Assembly (NCBI RefSeq): GCF_014201805.1
Contig: NZ_JACHFK010000024.1
Coordinates: 1-23,181, forward strand
Source of the DNA: Deinococcus metalli
GTDB taxonomy: Bacteria; Deinococcota; Deinococci; Deinococcales; Deinococcaceae
Direction: 5' to 3'
Length of the DNA stretch: 23,181 nt
This document shows positions 14,691-20,642 of this stretch, piece by piece. The notes below the pieces were generated by a model. It saw nothing but the letters and a program-made list of their open reading frames with translations. It ran no database searches and was not told the DNA's origin. The stretch's first letter is position 1. Every line of letters begins with the position of its first letter. Both the position numbers and the translations under genes were made by a program.

Positions 14691-14737
14691 CAGGGGTTCT
14701 CCCGGCCCAGGGGGGCGGTCAGGTCGAATAGACGCAT
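14690..14737 (-). CDS. 15-aa leader ORF at the head of the flavoprotein operon
   Basis: A 15-residue frame, MRLFDLTAPLGRENP, with a strong Shine-Dalgarno (GGAGG, 14748-14744, 6-nt spacing), the best one in this operon. Its TGA overlaps the ATG of the membrane protein gene (TGATG). It may be a leader peptide that couples or regulates translation of the operon. The peptide has no Cys, so it does not look like a metal sensor by itself. Confidence 0.4.
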   Translation of the reverse strand: MRLFDLTAPLGRENP

Positions 14738-14782
14738 CGGTGTCCTCCAGGGCCCCAGCGTAGGGGCGCCGCCACAGGCGGT

Positions 14783-14828
14783 GTGTCGCCGGCACGACAC
14801 GCGGCCAGCCCACCCAGTGTCATACTGG
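14783..14828. promoter_or_regulatory. Divergent regulatory region with two dyads
   Basis: The 189 bp between the leader ORF (minus) and the exported-protein gene (plus) hold two inverted repeats: GTGTCG-N6-CGACAC at 14783-14800 and CCAGT-N5-ACTGG at 14814-14828. They sit where promoters for the two divergent operons are expected. Neither resembles a MerR spacer dyad, and no clear -35/-10 pair could be assigned. Confidence 0.35.
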
Positions 14829-14926
14829 ACTGAACCCCCGATCCAGACGCCGCCGGGTGGCCGTCGGGGCCGGAGGGAAGGGGACGTGCGGCCCGAATGG
14901 CGCGAGGTGATCCCCGGAGGTGCCCC

Positions 14927-15366
14927 GTGACCCGCATCCTCGTTGCCCTGCTCTGCCTGCTGCTGATGGCCTCGGGAAGGACGCGGCCAGCCCTGCCCTT
15001 CCCCGACAACCCCGATGCGAACCAGTGCGGCCTGCCGGTGCTCCTGAACGCCCGCGGCACCGTGACTGGCACGTACCAGGGTCACGTCTATGAGCAGGTC
15101 GTCCGGCTGTACGACAGCCACGCCCGGCAGCATGTGGTCGCCCTGGTGCCACGGAACACCCCGGCCCATGCGCTGCTGATGGTCAGCGGCCCCGGCTGAA
15201 TTACGTGCTGGTGCGACTGCAGGTGAACGCCCACACGGTCGAGGGCTGGCTGCCGGAGCCGTACTTCACGTCCGTCCGGCCGGTGGCCACAGGCGAGGTG
15301 CAGCTCAAGACCACCGGTGGCCCCAATGGCCTCACATTGAACCCGCGCCGAGGAGATTCACGGTGA
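14927..15366 (+). pseudogene. Exported hypothetical protein broken by one frameshift
   Basis: A GTG start with a GGAGG Shine-Dalgarno 6 nt upstream begins a protein with a signal peptide (ILVALLCLLLMASG) that runs to a TGA at 15197-15199. The next frame continues without a gap as clear coding sequence (LNYVLVRLQVNAHTVEGWLP then EPYF) to a TGA at 15364-15366. One extra base near 15196, turning CCCCGGCTGA into an open frame, would restore a protein of about 145 residues whose stop would overlap the MerR gene's start (GTGA). The mature part (TGTYQGHVYEQVVRLYDSHA) resembles small exported Deinococcus proteins of unknown role. True mutation, sequencing error and programmed frameshift cannot be separated here. 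Confidence 0.65.
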
Positions 15367-15830
15367 CCACAGGTGAACGCCCACATGCCCAGGACAGGCA
15401 GGATCGCTCTGCATCCGGCACACACCTCCTGTCCATCGGTCAACTCGCGCGGCAGACCGGTGAGTCCATCAAGGCAATCCGCTACTGGACGGATCGTGGC
15501 CTGTTGACATGTACGCGGCGTCCCAGCGGCTACCGCACCTACCCGGTCATGAGCGGCTCGCAGGTGCGGTTCATCCGCTCGGCGCAGGCCGCAGGCTTCA
15601 GCCTGGACGCCGTCCAACAGGTGCTCGCGATCCGACAGGCGGGCGAGCAGCCCTGCGAACACGTCAAGGCTGAACTGGAAGCGCACCTGAGCGCCGTACG
15701 CGCGCAGATCGCACACCTTCAGGCGCTTGAAGTGCAGGTGCAGGCGAGGCTCGCCTGGGCACATCAGCATCCGGATCCACCATGCAACGGTGCAGGGTGC
15801 GTCTACCTCGACGTCCCCCAGGGGGCTTGA
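15363..15830 (+). CDS. MerR-family metal-responsive transcriptional regulator
   Basis: A 155-residue MerR regulator. The winged helix-turn-helix begins at LLSIGQLARQTGESIKAIRY (about residues 22-41) followed by WTDRGLL and RRPSGYRTY. A long dimerisation helix spans about 98-135. Metal-type cysteines are Cys98 (start of the helix, CEHVKAELEAH), Cys141 and Cys146 in the C-terminal loop PPCNGAGC, the three-cysteine layout of MerR/ZntR/PbrR-type sensors, which points to a soft or thiophilic divalent ion; which metal is unknown. Starts at a GTG that overlaps the stop of the restored frame of the preceding pseudogene. Its own TGA lies within the -35 box of the promoter it probably controls. Confidence 0.85.
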   Translation: MTTGERPHAQDRQDRSASGTHLLSIGQLARQTGESIKAIRYWTDRGLLTCTRRPSGYRTYPVMSGSQVRFIRSAQAAGFSLDAVQQVLAIRQAGEQPCEHVKAELEAHLSAVRAQIAHLQALEVQVQARLAWAHQHPDPPCNGAGCVYLDVPQGA

Positions 15831-15858
15831 CTCTCCCGTCCAGGGGAGGGCCTAGCCT
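15827..15858 (+). promoter_or_regulatory. MerR-type promoter/operator with 20-bp spacer
   Basis: TTGACT (15827-15832) and TAGCCT (15853-15858) are separated by 20 bp, longer than the 17 bp of normal promoters, as in MerR, CueR and ZntR targets. The spacer holds the dyad CTCCC-N6-GGGAG (15833-15848). The -10 ends 7 nt before the ATG at 15866, so transcription would start at or next to the A of the start codon, giving a leaderless mRNA. The regulator encoded immediately upstream is the obvious controller. Confidence 0.8.
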
Positions 15859-15865
15859 GCGGGGT

Positions 15866-16351
15866 ATGACTGATCCGCTCTGCTGCGCGCCCACCCGGGG
15901 CGAAACGTCCAGTGTGTGCCCGGTCTGCGGCACGACCGGCAAGCCGGTGAAGCTGATCACCCTGAAGGCCCTGCTGACGCCCGGTGCCCTGGCCACCCTC
16001 GCCCCTGAGAGGGCATACCGCTTCTGTCCGGACGCCGGATGCGACGTCGTGTACTTCGCAGGTGGACACACGTACGCTCAGGCGGACGTGAAGGTCAGGG
16101 TGTACCAGAAGGACCGATCCACCGACGTTCCTGTCTGCTACTGTTTCGGGCACACCCGCGCCGGCCTCGAACTGGCCAGGCTCGACGGGCATGCTGAAGC
16201 CATCACGCAGTCCATCCAGGGACATATCAAGGCCGGTCGCTGTGGGTGCGAGGTCAACAATCCACAGGGCAGCTGCTGCCTGGGTACCGTAAAGGGCCTG
16301 GTCACCCGGTTGCGGGACGCAGCACGAGCTGGGGCGGGAGCGGCTTTGTGA
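15866..16351 (+). CDS. CopZ N-domain-like [2Fe-2S]/zinc protein
   Basis: A 161-residue cysteine-rich cytoplasmic protein resembling the N-terminal half of Archaeoglobus CopZ, which binds a zinc ion and a [2Fe-2S] cluster and can reduce copper. Visible cysteines: Cys6-Cys7, CPVC (18/21), Cys54 and Cys59, CYC (91/93), CGC (126/128) and a Cys-Cys pair (137/138). The C-terminal HMA copper-chaperone domain of full CopZ is absent. Suggested role: redox handling or sequestration of the metal sensed by the adjacent MerR regulator. I chose the ATG at 15866 over earlier in-frame codons because it lies 7 nt after the -10 of the MerR-type promoter. The stop overlaps the MerE-like start. Confidence 0.8.
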   Translation: MTDPLCCAPTRGETSSVCPVCGTTGKPVKLITLKALLTPGALATLAPERAYRFCPDAGCDVVYFAGGHTYAQADVKVRVYQKDRSTDVPVCYCFGHTRAGLELARLDGHAEAITQSIQGHIKAGRCGCEVNNPQGSCCLGTVKGLVTRLRDAARAGAGAAL

Positions 16352-16524
16352 AGACCGTCCATGCTCCCCTGCTCCTCGGCGCCGTCGTGCTCCTGTGCCC
16401 CTGTCACCTGACCGTCCTGAGCGTGCTGCTGGCCGCAAGTGTCGGTGGCGCGGTCGTGGCGGCCTTGCTCCAGCAGCACCTGGGTGTCACGGACGATCTT
16501 CACGTCAACAACACTGTCAGGTGA
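16348..16524 (+). CDS. MerE-like small membrane metal transporter
   Basis: A 58-residue protein starting at a GTG that overlaps the upstream stop (GTGA). It has two hydrophobic helices around a short loop: APLLLGAVVLLCPCHLTVLS and LLAASVGGAVVAALL. The first contains CPCHL, the motif in the first helix of MerE (TCPCHLPIL), a broad-specificity mercury uptake protein; the following small-residue stretch also corresponds. It is shorter than typical MerE (about 78 residues) and lacks the basic C-terminus. Expected to pass Hg(II) or a similar soft metal through the inner membrane, delivering it to cytoplasmic thiols. Context (MerR sensor, CopZ-like protein) supports this. Confidence 0.7.
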   Translation: MKTVHAPLLLGAVVLLCPCHLTVLSVLLAASVGGAVVAALLQQHLGVTDDLHVNNTVR

Positions 16525-16634
16525 CCGCGCAGAGCGCCGCAGACCGCAGTACCTGGAACCCCCAGCGGGTGGGCTTGAGGGTGAGGGATTCCAACCCACG
16601 CCGTCGGCAACGCGGGCCACCAGGGGCGGCACCC

Positions 16635-17393
16635 CTACTGCAGGGCATCGAGTTGCAGTTCCTCGATCAGGTGTTCCAGACCGATGACGTTCACGCGGTA
16701 GTGGCCGCGCGTGCCGAGCACGAGCTCCTGAGCCCGCCACGCGCTGATCGCCTGCGTGGCACTCACGCGGCTGGCACGGGCAAGACTGGCAATCTCCTCG
16801 TGCCGCAGTTCCAGGTGAAGGTCGTAGATGCCGGCCTCCGTCTCCTGCCCAAAGCGGGAGGCCAGGTCGAGCATCACCTGAGCGAGCCGCACCTGCACCG
16901 GCTGCGAGAGGGACTCCAGCCGCGTCTGCAACTCATGCACCCGCGTGGCCAGGATGCTGGCCAGGAGGATCGCCACGGTTGGCACGCGCCGCGTGATCTC
17001 CAAGAACTGTTCCCTGGTGATCGGGCAGATCACGGCGCGGTCGGACAGGCAGGTGGCGTCCGCCTGGGTCGTGGCCATTTCCGTCAGGAAACTCTCCCCG
17101 AAGAAGTCATCTGGGCCGCACACGGTGATCACGCTCTCGCCGCCGAGCACGCTGGTGCGGCTGAGCTTCACGTGGCCGTCGAGCAGGATGTACAGCGTCC
17201 CACCTGGATCGCCGGCATGATAGATGCGTTCTCCCTTGCGGTAGGGGCGGGGCGGACACACGGCCCCGATCTGTTGCATGTCCTCGTCGGTCAGCCCGGC
17301 GCTCCAGCGGGTGCCGGTCAGATGCCACACGCCTCCCGGCACCGGCGCGGGGCGCAGGCGCATCAGGCTCAGGAGCCGCTGGGTCAGGGTCAT
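16635..17393 (-). CDS. Crp/Fnr-family transcriptional regulator
   Basis: A 252-residue regulator with an N-terminal cyclic-nucleotide-binding-type beta roll (GERIYHAGDPGGTLYILLDG; GPDDFFGESFL), a long dimer helix (RVHELQTRLESLSQPVQVRL), and a C-terminal winged helix-turn-helix (LRHEEIASLARASRVSATQA). The recognition helix is unusual: the arginine of the common VSR motif is absent (ATQAISAWRAQEL). No N-terminal cysteine cluster is seen, so it is not an FNR-type iron-sulfur sensor. The ATG at 17393 is preferred over a GTG three codons earlier because a TAGGGT box lies 7 nt upstream. It converges on the MerE-like gene with 110 bp between. Confidence 0.85.
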   Translation of the reverse strand: MTLTQRLLSLMRLRPAPVPGGVWHLTGTRWSAGLTDEDMQQIGAVCPPRPYRKGERIYHAGDPGGTLYILLDGHVKLSRTSVLGGESVITVCGPDDFFGESFLTEMATTQADATCLSDRAVICPITREQFLEITRRVPTVAILLASILATRVHELQTRLESLSQPVQVRLAQVMLDLASRFGQETEAGIYDLHLELRHEEIASLARASRVSATQAISAWRAQELVLGTRGHYRVNVIGLEHLIEELQLDALQ

Positions 17394-17541
17394 GACACCC
17401 ACCCTACGCGCCCCGCGGATTCAGAACCGGATCGAGGGAGAAGATACCCACGGACAGGCCGCTCTGCCTCGCACCGTACAGCAGGTGGCCGACCATGCTG
17501 AGCAGATGTTGGACGCTCAGGGCCTGGGCCTACCCGCCTGA
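17392..17541 (+). CDS. Possible 49-aa ORF divergent to the Crp/Fnr gene
   Basis: The region between the Crp/Fnr and thioredoxin genes reads as coding-like sequence on the plus strand (RTVQQVADHAEQMLDAQGLG, stop at 17541). An ATG at 17392 shares the CATG palindrome with the divergent Crp start. No Shine-Dalgarno or promoter supports it. It may be the C-terminal remnant of a larger gene whose front was replaced. Low confidence. Confidence 0.25.
   Translation: MTPTLRAPRIQNRIEGEDTHGQAALPRTVQQVADHAEQMLDAQGLGLPA
17401..17406 (-). promoter_or_regulatory. Candidate -10 box of the Crp/Fnr gene (leaderless)
   Basis: TAGGGT read on the minus strand ends 7 nt before the ATG, the same geometry as at the MerR-controlled promoter. 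No strong -35 is visible at 16-18 bp (GGTTCT is the closest). Confidence 0.45.
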
Positions 17542-17566
17542 CCAGCCCCGATCACCAGGGCGCTGG

Positions 17567-17890
17567 CTATGAAGGCGCTCTCTGGTGCTCCTCGACCCAC
17601 CCCTGTAACTGGGGATAGGTCAGGGCCCCCACCTGGCGGGCCAGCTCGATTCCATCCTGCGCCAGGATCAGCGTCGGGATTGCGTGGATGTTCAGCACGT
17701 CATCCAACTCCGGGTGCTCGTCCAGGTTGACCTTCACCACCCGAACCTGCCCGATCGCGGCGAACTGTTCCAGCACGGGCGTCAGGGCCCGGCAGGGAGC
17801 GCACCAGGGGGCCCAGAAGTCAATGATCACCAGGCCACTGAGGTCGAGGTCGGGCAGAAACGGGCGCGGTGCACGGGCAGATGTCGTCAT
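17567..17890 (-). CDS. Thioredoxin with WCAPC active site
   Basis: A 107-residue cytoplasmic thioredoxin. The active site is FWAPWCAPCRAL (Cys30, Cys33), with Ala replacing the usual Gly, a change that in thioredoxins can tune redox potential. The cis-proline region IPTLILAQDG is present. Other landmarks (VVKVNLDEHPEL) fit. The ATG at 17890 has GGAGG 7 nt upstream and an upstream in-frame extension is not coding. It could recycle the peroxiredoxin-like or flavoprotein systems encoded nearby. A long inverted repeat lies 55 bp upstream of the start. Confidence 0.87.
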   Translation of the reverse strand: MTTSARAPRPFLPDLDLSGLVIIDFWAPWCAPCRALTPVLEQFAAIGQVRVVKVNLDEHPELDDVLNIHAIPTLILAQDGIELARQVGALTYPQLQGWVEEHQRAPS

Positions 17891-17944
17891 GGTGAACCTC
17901 CGGGAAGGCGTCCTTCCTGACCCGTACTGTGCCCCGCTCCCGGC

Positions 17945-17977
17945 GCGGCGCGTGTTGGCGGCCCAACACCGCGCCGC
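17945..17977 (-). terminator. 14-bp bulged hairpin between a pseudogene and the thioredoxin gene
   Basis: GCGGCGC-GTGTTGG (17945-17958), a 4-nt loop, then CCAACAC, one bulged C, and GCGCCGC (17963-17977). Orientation relative to the minus-strand genes fits a terminator of the upstream pseudogene; the inner GTGTTGG/CCAACAC could also be an operator for thioredoxin. No T-run follows. Confidence 0.5.
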
Positions 17978-17999
17978 CCGGGGCCCGCGCATCCTCAGC

Positions 18000-18384
18000 T
18001 CAGGACGCCACTGCCCCCGTGACGTCCACGACTTCCTCCCTGCCCGGAGGTGCGGTCAGAACGCCCAGCCCCGGCACGACGCCCGGCGCGGAACTGTAGG
18101 CCATCCATGCACCTGCGTGGTGTTCAGTGCGAAACAAACCTGCCACAGGTGCTGAGCGGGGCCGGCGGTCTGATCGTCCTGGATCGCGACGGCCACCACC
18201 ATGGCCCGCTCTGCCGCGTCGCACGCGCCGTGCAGAGCCTGACCCGCGAGCACGAGTTCATCGAATGGTACGCCGAGCACCTCAAACAGACCACGTCCTG
18301 GTCTGTCTGCGCGCACATGATCGGGTTCAGGTGCAGGCGCCCAAGGCCGCCTTCGAGCGCCACGGTGCCCATCACGTCAACCAT
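18000..18384 (-). pseudogene. Hypothetical gene with two frameshifts
   Basis: Three successive minus-strand frames each carry convincing coding sequence that joins end to end: MVDVMGTVALEGGLGRLHLN (from 18384) to about 18290; then FEVLGVPFDELVLAGQALHG and QHLWQVCFALN to about 18130; then AYSSAPGVVPGLGVLTAPPG and EEVVDVTGAVAS to the stop at 18000. Joined, they would give a soluble protein of about 125 residues. The family is not recognised. Two independent shifts make a sequencing error less likely and true decay more likely. Confidence 0.6.
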
Positions 18385-18435
18385 TTTGGTCGAGGTGCTG
18401 TGCCCGTGAGCCGGCGGCCCTTCCCAGACCGGGAA

Positions 18436-18464
18436 TTGCCCGCGTCACTCCACCCCATTACGCT
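18436..18464 (+). promoter_or_regulatory. Promoter of the SRPBCC gene (leaderless)
   Basis: TTGCCC (18436-18441), a 17-bp spacer and TACGCT (18459-18464). The -10 ends 6 nt before the ATG at 18471, so the transcript would start at or beside the start codon. No Shine-Dalgarno is present. Confidence 0.65.
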
Positions 18465-18470
18465 GGCCGT

Positions 18471-18992
18471 ATGCAGCTGCTCCGCACCGTGCAGATCGGC
18501 GTCCCCGCCACCGCTGCCTGGGCACTCCTCGGCGAGCGCTTCGGGGAGATCACCGCCTGGGCGTCCGTCATCATGGCCTCGACGCTGGACGGCCCGCCCC
18601 GCCCCGGCGCCGTGCGCACCTGCCACACGGCGCGCTTTGGCCCGGTGCCGCCCGGCGAGGTGCGCGAACGCCTCCTGGTGTTCGATCCGGCGGCGCTCAC
18701 ACTGACGTATGAGGCCCTCAGCGGCCTGCCCGCCTTCATCACGCACGCGGTCAACCGCTGGACGGTCACGCCCACCGGCCCCGCGACCTGCACGGTGACG
18801 ACCGACGCCACCCTGACCCTGCGCGGCCCGGCCCGACTGCTCGCCGGGCCGCTGGCAGTCCGCCTGGAATGGGACGCAGGACGGGTTCTGGACGAGCTGC
18901 GCCATTCCCTGGAACATCACGAACCCCACCCGCGCACCCGCGCGGCCCGCCACGCTGAGGCGCAGCGCGGCCCTGGCCACGCCCGCATCTGA
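18471..18992 (+). CDS. SRPBCC (START-like) family protein
   Basis: A 173-residue protein of the SRPBCC fold, which forms a hydrophobic ligand pocket (polyketide cyclase, MxaD-like and related proteins). The N-terminal strand and helix read LLRTVQIGVPATAAWALLGE, followed by ITAWASVIMASTLDGPPRPG and the C-terminal long helix around RLEWDAGRVLDELRHSL. The last 25 residues are basic and probably unstructured. The ligand cannot be told. A good leaderless promoter precedes it and the XRE regulator follows 17 bp downstream with its own -10, so the two may be co-transcribed and also separately expressed. Confidence 0.8.
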   Translation: MQLLRTVQIGVPATAAWALLGERFGEITAWASVIMASTLDGPPRPGAVRTCHTARFGPVPPGEVRERLLVFDPAALTLTYEALSGLPAFITHAVNRWTVTPTGPATCTVTTDATLTLRGPARLLAGPLAVRLEWDAGRVLDELRHSLEHHEPHPRTRAARHAEAQRGPGHARI

Positions 18993-18997
18993 ACAGG

Positions 18998-19003
18998 TAC
19001 GCT
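18998..19003 (+). promoter_or_regulatory. Candidate -10 of the XRE regulator gene (leaderless)
   Basis: TACGCT, identical to the SRPBCC gene's -10, ends 6 nt before the ATG at 19010. No clear -35 is visible in the overlapping end of the SRPBCC gene. Confidence 0.5.
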
Positions 19004-19009
19004 CAGGTG

Positions 19010-19813
19010 ATGGTTCATGCTGCGACTGCCCCCTTCGGGCCGCTGCTGCGGCAATGGCGTGCCCAGGCCGGCCTGTCGCAGCTGGCCCTGGCCGCTGAGG
19101 CAGGAACGTCACCTCGCTACGTCTCCTTCCTCGAGTCCGGTCGCGCCCGTCCTGGCCCCGGGATTGTCCTGCGCCTCGCCGACGCCCTGCGGATTCCAGT
19201 CGGTGAGCGCAACGCCCTGCTCCGCGCCGCCGGACTGAGTGCCCTGTATCCGGACGTGCCTCTGGACGCGCCGCTGCTGGCCCCCGTCCGAACCATCCTG
19301 GAGCGGGTGCTGCGTGGCCACGAACCGTTTCCCGCGTGGGTGGTCGGCCCGGGCCTGCACTTCCTGGCCGCCAACCAGGCCGCCGAGGCGCTGATCCCCG
19401 GCCTGTGCCGGCTGACCCCAGACGCCATCGTGACCCTGTGGTTCGGGGAGGGCCCACTGCGGCAGCTGGTGGTGAACTGGCCTGCGGTGGCGTGGGCCGG
19501 TCTGGCCGCCCTGCGCCGGGAGGCCGCCCTGACCGGCGATCCGGCCATCCACGCCCTGCTGCGTCATGCACTGGCTCAGGCGGGCCGCCTGTCGCCTCCA
19601 CCGGACGGCGCTCTGCTCGAGGTGCCAGCGATCTGCCCGGTCTTCCGGATAGGGGATCAGACGATCCGCACCCTGTCCACCGTGATGCGTTTTGATTCGG
19701 CGGTGGAGGTGACCACTGCCAGCCTGCGGGTGGAACTGATGTTTCCGGCTGACGACGCGAGCGAGACGTACTTCCGGGATCGGGCCGGCGCCGCACCTGC
19801 CGGTTCGGGGTAA
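19010..19813 (+). CDS. XRE-family regulator with MmyB-like ligand domain
   Basis: A 267-residue regulator. The N-terminal helix-turn-helix is LRQWRAQAGLSQLALAAEAG followed by TSPRYVSFLESGRARPG (residues about 14-50). The remainder (VGPGLHFLAANQAAEALIPG; IHALLRHALAQAG; TLSTVMRFDSAVEVTTASLR) matches the PAS-like MmyB domain, thought to bind a small hydrophobic ligand such as a fatty acid. ATG 19010 is chosen over the adjacent GTG 19007 because of the -10 spacing. Regulators of this class usually control neighbouring genes such as oxidoreductases; here the SRPBCC gene is the best candidate. It converges on the HAD gene with 6 bp between. Confidence 0.85.
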   Translation: MVHAATAPFGPLLRQWRAQAGLSQLALAAEAGTSPRYVSFLESGRARPGPGIVLRLADALRIPVGERNALLRAAGLSALYPDVPLDAPLLAPVRTILERVLRGHEPFPAWVVGPGLHFLAANQAAEALIPGLCRLTPDAIVTLWFGEGPLRQLVVNWPAVAWAGLAALRREAALTGDPAIHALLRHALAQAGRLSPPPDGALLEVPAICPVFRIGDQTIRTLSTVMRFDSAVEVTTASLRVELMFPADDASETYFRDRAGAAPAGSG

Positions 19814-19819
19814 CCCGGA

Positions 19820-20500
19820 TTATGCGTCGTGGAGCCGCCCAGCGGACTGCAGCAGGGCCTGCGCGACCACCAACAGTGGCCCGGCCACGTCTGCGCGGCA
19901 CAGCGGGTTCTGGGCCTGCCCCGGCCGCTCGACAAAGGCCGTCCGCAGTCCCGCCGACCGGGCCCCGCTGATATCCCAGCCATGGGCCGCGAGCAGCCAG
20001 GTGTCGGCCGCCGCAGCCCCCACCACATTGAGGCCGTACTCGTACGCACCACGTCCCGGCTTGAGCACCCGCCCCGGATCGACCGACACCGCGCCGTCCA
20101 GCAGGTCGCCCAGCCCCGCGGACGCGACCTGCGCATCGAGCACCTCCTGACGGTTGTTCGTCAGGGCATATAGGCGCGCGCCACCCGCCTTGAGGATGCT
20201 CAGGCCCTGGAGGGTGTCCGGGTGGAGTGGCAGGGCCTGCATGGTCGCGGCGACCTGCTGCGGCAGGTCGTCCGGGACTGGCTGGGCACGGGCCTCGCCC
20301 AGGGCGTGAAGCGCTTCCCGGCCCAGCGTGGAGAAGTCGCGGTAGTCCCCCAACACCGTGTGGGTCAGGGCCAACTGCAGGAGCAGCCCAAACCACTGCT
20401 TGCGGGCGCCCGCGTCGCCGAACGCGCTGGCGAAGAGTGGATCCAGGGCCGAGAGGTTGAGGAGGGTCTCGTTCATGTCCAGAAAGACGGTGGTGGGCAT
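19820..20500 (-). CDS. Haloacid dehalogenase type II-like HAD hydrolase
   Basis: A 226-residue HAD-superfamily hydrolase. The nucleophile motif is VFLDMNETLLN (Asp8), motif II the Thr in YALTNN, motif III the Lys in VLKPGRGAYEYGL, and motif IV AAHGWDISGARSAGL. The last two and the alpha-helical cap match type II haloacid dehalogenases, whose members cleave C-halogen bonds or act as phosphatases. The usual GT after the nucleophile is replaced by ET, so the substrate is open. A TATGCT box 5 nt before the ATG suggests leaderless expression. Confidence 0.85.
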   Translation of the reverse strand: MPTTVFLDMNETLLNLSALDPLFASAFGDAGARKQWFGLLLQLALTHTVLGDYRDFSTLGREALHALGEARAQPVPDDLPQQVAATMQALPLHPDTLQGLSILKAGGARLYALTNNRQEVLDAQVASAGLGDLLDGAVSVDPGRVLKPGRGAYEYGLNVVGAAAADTWLLAAHGWDISGARSAGLRTAFVERPGQAQNPLCRADVAGPLLVVAQALLQSAGRLHDA

Positions 20501-20505
20501 GGGGC

Positions 20506-20511
20506 AGCATA
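20506..20511 (-). promoter_or_regulatory. Candidate -10 of the HAD gene
   Basis: TATGCT on the minus strand ends 5 nt before the ATG at 20500; no Shine-Dalgarno is present. The -35 is not clear. Confidence 0.4.
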
Positions 20512-20642
20512 AAGGGCCGCTCAGGGGAGCGCACCGCTTACCGACACCTTCGGGGACTGTGCTCGAAGTCCGGGCGTCGTGCTAAACCCTGGGTTACGCG
20601 TCACGCGAGAAGGGGCGCAGCCAGGGATCTGGATCGCCAGCC

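Noticed and set aside
16560..16630. tRNA-like T-arm on the minus strand (GGGTTGGAATCCC)
   Set aside because: The invariant C of the T-loop is G, the T-stem has a mismatch and no matching acceptor or anticodon arm could be drawn.
18372..20534. A 720-codon open frame on the minus strand
   Set aside because: It runs antisense to the SRPBCC and XRE genes and across the HAD gene in another frame; the product is Arg/Pro/Gly-rich without any family motif. A typical shadow in high-GC DNA.
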